From positions 124,001-188,000 of the forward strand of contig JAVBLO010000007.1 in the NCBI GenBank assembly GCA_031553415.1: DNA of 64,000 bases. The letters run 5' to 3'. Position numbers and translations under genes: made by a program. The notes beneath the pieces were generated by a model. That model did no database searches. It was not told the DNA's origin and worked only from the letters and a program-made list of their open reading frames with translations. The stretch is from JAIRVZ01 sp031553415. GTDB taxonomy: Bacteria; Bacteroidota; Bacteroidia; Bacteroidales; Azobacteroidaceae. Positions 62,933 through 64,000 of this stretch are shown here, in pieces (position 1 is the first letter of the stretch; each line of letters starts with the position of its first letter).

Positions 62933-62970
62933 CATGGAAAGTATAAAGAGTGAAATTTTCAAAATCCTCG

Positions 62971-64000
62971 ATGAGAAAAAGAATACTGATAGTAGATGAT
63001 GATGTATCATTCGGAACCATGCTGAAAAGCTGGTTCCGTAAAAATGATTTTGAGGCGGAATTATCTTCTAATATATCACAGGCTAAAAAAGAATATCTAG
63101 CCCGGGAATATCATCTGGTTTTGACAGATTTACGCATGCCTGATGGTGACGGAATCATGTTGTTATCCTGGATTAAGGAACAAAAAAAGCCGGTTCCGGT
63201 GATTGTAATGACCAGTTATGGACAAATACAAAGTGCGGTATCTGCTATGAAACTTGGAGCTTTTGATTATCTTGAGAAGCCTCTGAATCCTACTGTGCTA
63301 AAACAGAAAATTGACCAGGCACTGGGTGACAAAAGTCATATAGAAAAGCCACCAATCAGCAAAATAAATAAATCTAAGTCGTCCGGGAATGTAGTAGGAA
63401 AAAGCCATGCTGCCGCTGAAATGGACAGGCAATTACTGAAAGTTGCACCTACGTTTATGTCTGTGATTGTTTTAGGGGAAAGTGGAACCGGAAAAGAATA
63501 TGCTGCCCGGCGTATACACGAATTCAGCAAACAGAAAAAAGAATCTTTTATCGCAGTAGATTGCGGAAGCCTTTCAAAAGAGCTTGCTCCGAGCGAGTTG
63601 TTTGGCCACTTGAAAGGAGCGTTTACTTCGGCAGTTGCGGATAAAAAGGGAGTATTTGAGCAAGCCAATGGAGGAACTGTTTTCCTTGACGAAATCGGTA
63701 ATTTATCTTATGATGTTCAAGTGCAATTGTTGCGTTGTCTGCAGGAACGTAAAGTCCGTCCGGTTGGTTCCACAAAAGACATTGATGTTGATGTGCGGAT
63801 TATTGTGGCCACCAATGAGAACTTGCTCGATGCTATTTCACAGGGAAAATTCAGGGAAGATTTATATCATCGCCTCAATGAATTTTCAATCAAAATTCCT
63901 CCTCTCCGCGAGCGTAAAGAAGATATCGGGTTGTTTGCCATGCACTTTCTTGAGCAAGCCAATCAGGAGCTTAGTAAGGATATAAAAGGTTTTTCAGATG
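62971..64000 (+). CDS. NtrC/AtoC-type sigma-54 response regulator (3' truncated by the window)
   Basis: The frame is open from ATG 62971 to the end of the window (343 codons seen). Receiver domain: ILIVDDD, phosphoacceptor D53 in LTDLRMPDGDG, T in VMTSYG, K in YLEKPL. AAA+ domain from about 142: Walker A GESGTGKE (169-176), Walker B GGTVFLDEIGNL, and ATNENL and LYHRLNEFSIKIPPLRERKED. The sigma-54 contact loop reads GAFTSA (216-221) rather than GAFTGA. A C-terminal Fis-type HTH would lie beyond the window. The partner histidine kinase is not seen and may follow. Confidence 0.95.
   Translation, partial: MRKRILIVDDDVSFGTMLKSWFRKNDFEAELSSNISQAKKEYLAREYHLVLTDLRMPDGDGIMLLSWIKEQKKPVPVIVMTSYGQIQSAVSAMKLGAFDYLEKPLNPTVLKQKIDQALGDKSHIEKPPISKINKSKSSGNVVGKSHAAAEMDRQLLKVAPTFMSVIVLGESGTGKEYAARRIHEFSKQKKESFIAVDCGSLSKELAPSELFGHLKGAFTSAVADKKGVFEQANGGTVFLDEIGNLSYDVQVQLLRCLQERKVRPVGSTKDIDVDVRIIVATNENLLDAISQGKFREDLYHRLNEFSIKIPPLRERKEDIGLFAMHFLEQANQELSKDIKGFSD

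Overview
The window comes from an anaerobic member of the Bacteroidales (Bacteroidota), probably near Paludibacter, Dysgonomonas or a related gut or sediment genus. This rests on several signs: Bacteroides-type promoters (TTTG, about 20 nt, TAnnTTTG); a hybrid two-component regulator of the polysaccharide-utilisation type; C-terminal type IX secretion sorting domains; a succinylornithine-type transcarbamylase; an NfnAB electron-bifurcating pair; and DUF3332 and DUF4861 proteins. The base composition is AT-rich. No species is named because nothing in the window identifies one.

Layout. 1-14.9 kb is a glycan-degradation locus. It holds three secreted proteins built from about ten copies of a ~170-residue beta-sandwich-like module, one of them ending in a GH30 (galactanase-like) catalytic domain. 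A GH2 beta-galactosidase and a 1350-residue hybrid sensor/AraC regulator follow. No SusC/SusD pair is in view. 14.9-19.1 kb holds a divergent pair: a GH15 glucoamylase/trehalase-type enzyme and a fused trehalose-6-phosphate synthase/phosphatase. 19.1-20.5 kb is a small accessory patch with a perfect 26-bp inverted repeat and a two-gene DUF3990-type (ADP-ribosyltransferase-like) module, next to an initiator tRNA-fMet with its own promoter and terminator.

20.6-34.8 kb is mostly housekeeping: TetR regulator, FabG, RluA-type pseudouridine synthase, Nramp transporter, SerB, MltF, DUF3332 and DUF4861 proteins, ProA, ArgF', acyl-CoA synthetase, a small lipoprotein and an MFS transporter. 35.0-50.1 kb is an exopolysaccharide cluster. 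Two paralogous Wzc-type tyrosine autokinases flank Wzy, Wzx, UDP-galactopyranose mutase, four glycosyltransferases, a Gfo/Idh/MocA plus TIM-barrel pair, and a Wza lipoprotein. The export genes look native, while the centre is more AT-rich and looks like a variable, transferred cassette, probably for a galactofuranose-containing polymer. 50.1-57.8 kb runs leftward: Nth, PheS and a five-gene MacAB-TolC-like efflux operon. 58.1-60.4 kb is nfnAB, 60.8-62.8 kb a secreted beta-helix protein, and 62.97 kb to the end a truncated NtrC-type response regulator.

The most unusual non-coding feature is a set of ten gaps filled with 7-bp-periodic, mostly self-complementary arrays. Each gap has its own vocabulary (RTTAAGA, CATTTTT/AATTTTT, GAAATGG and so on), and stop and start codons often lie inside or directly against the array. 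They occur between 21-31 kb and 50-57 kb but are absent from the glycan-degradation and exopolysaccharide islands. Other points worth checking are a Ser at the known substrate-specificity position of the transcarbamylase, the DUF3990 pair, and a GAFTSA variant of the sigma-54 contact loop.
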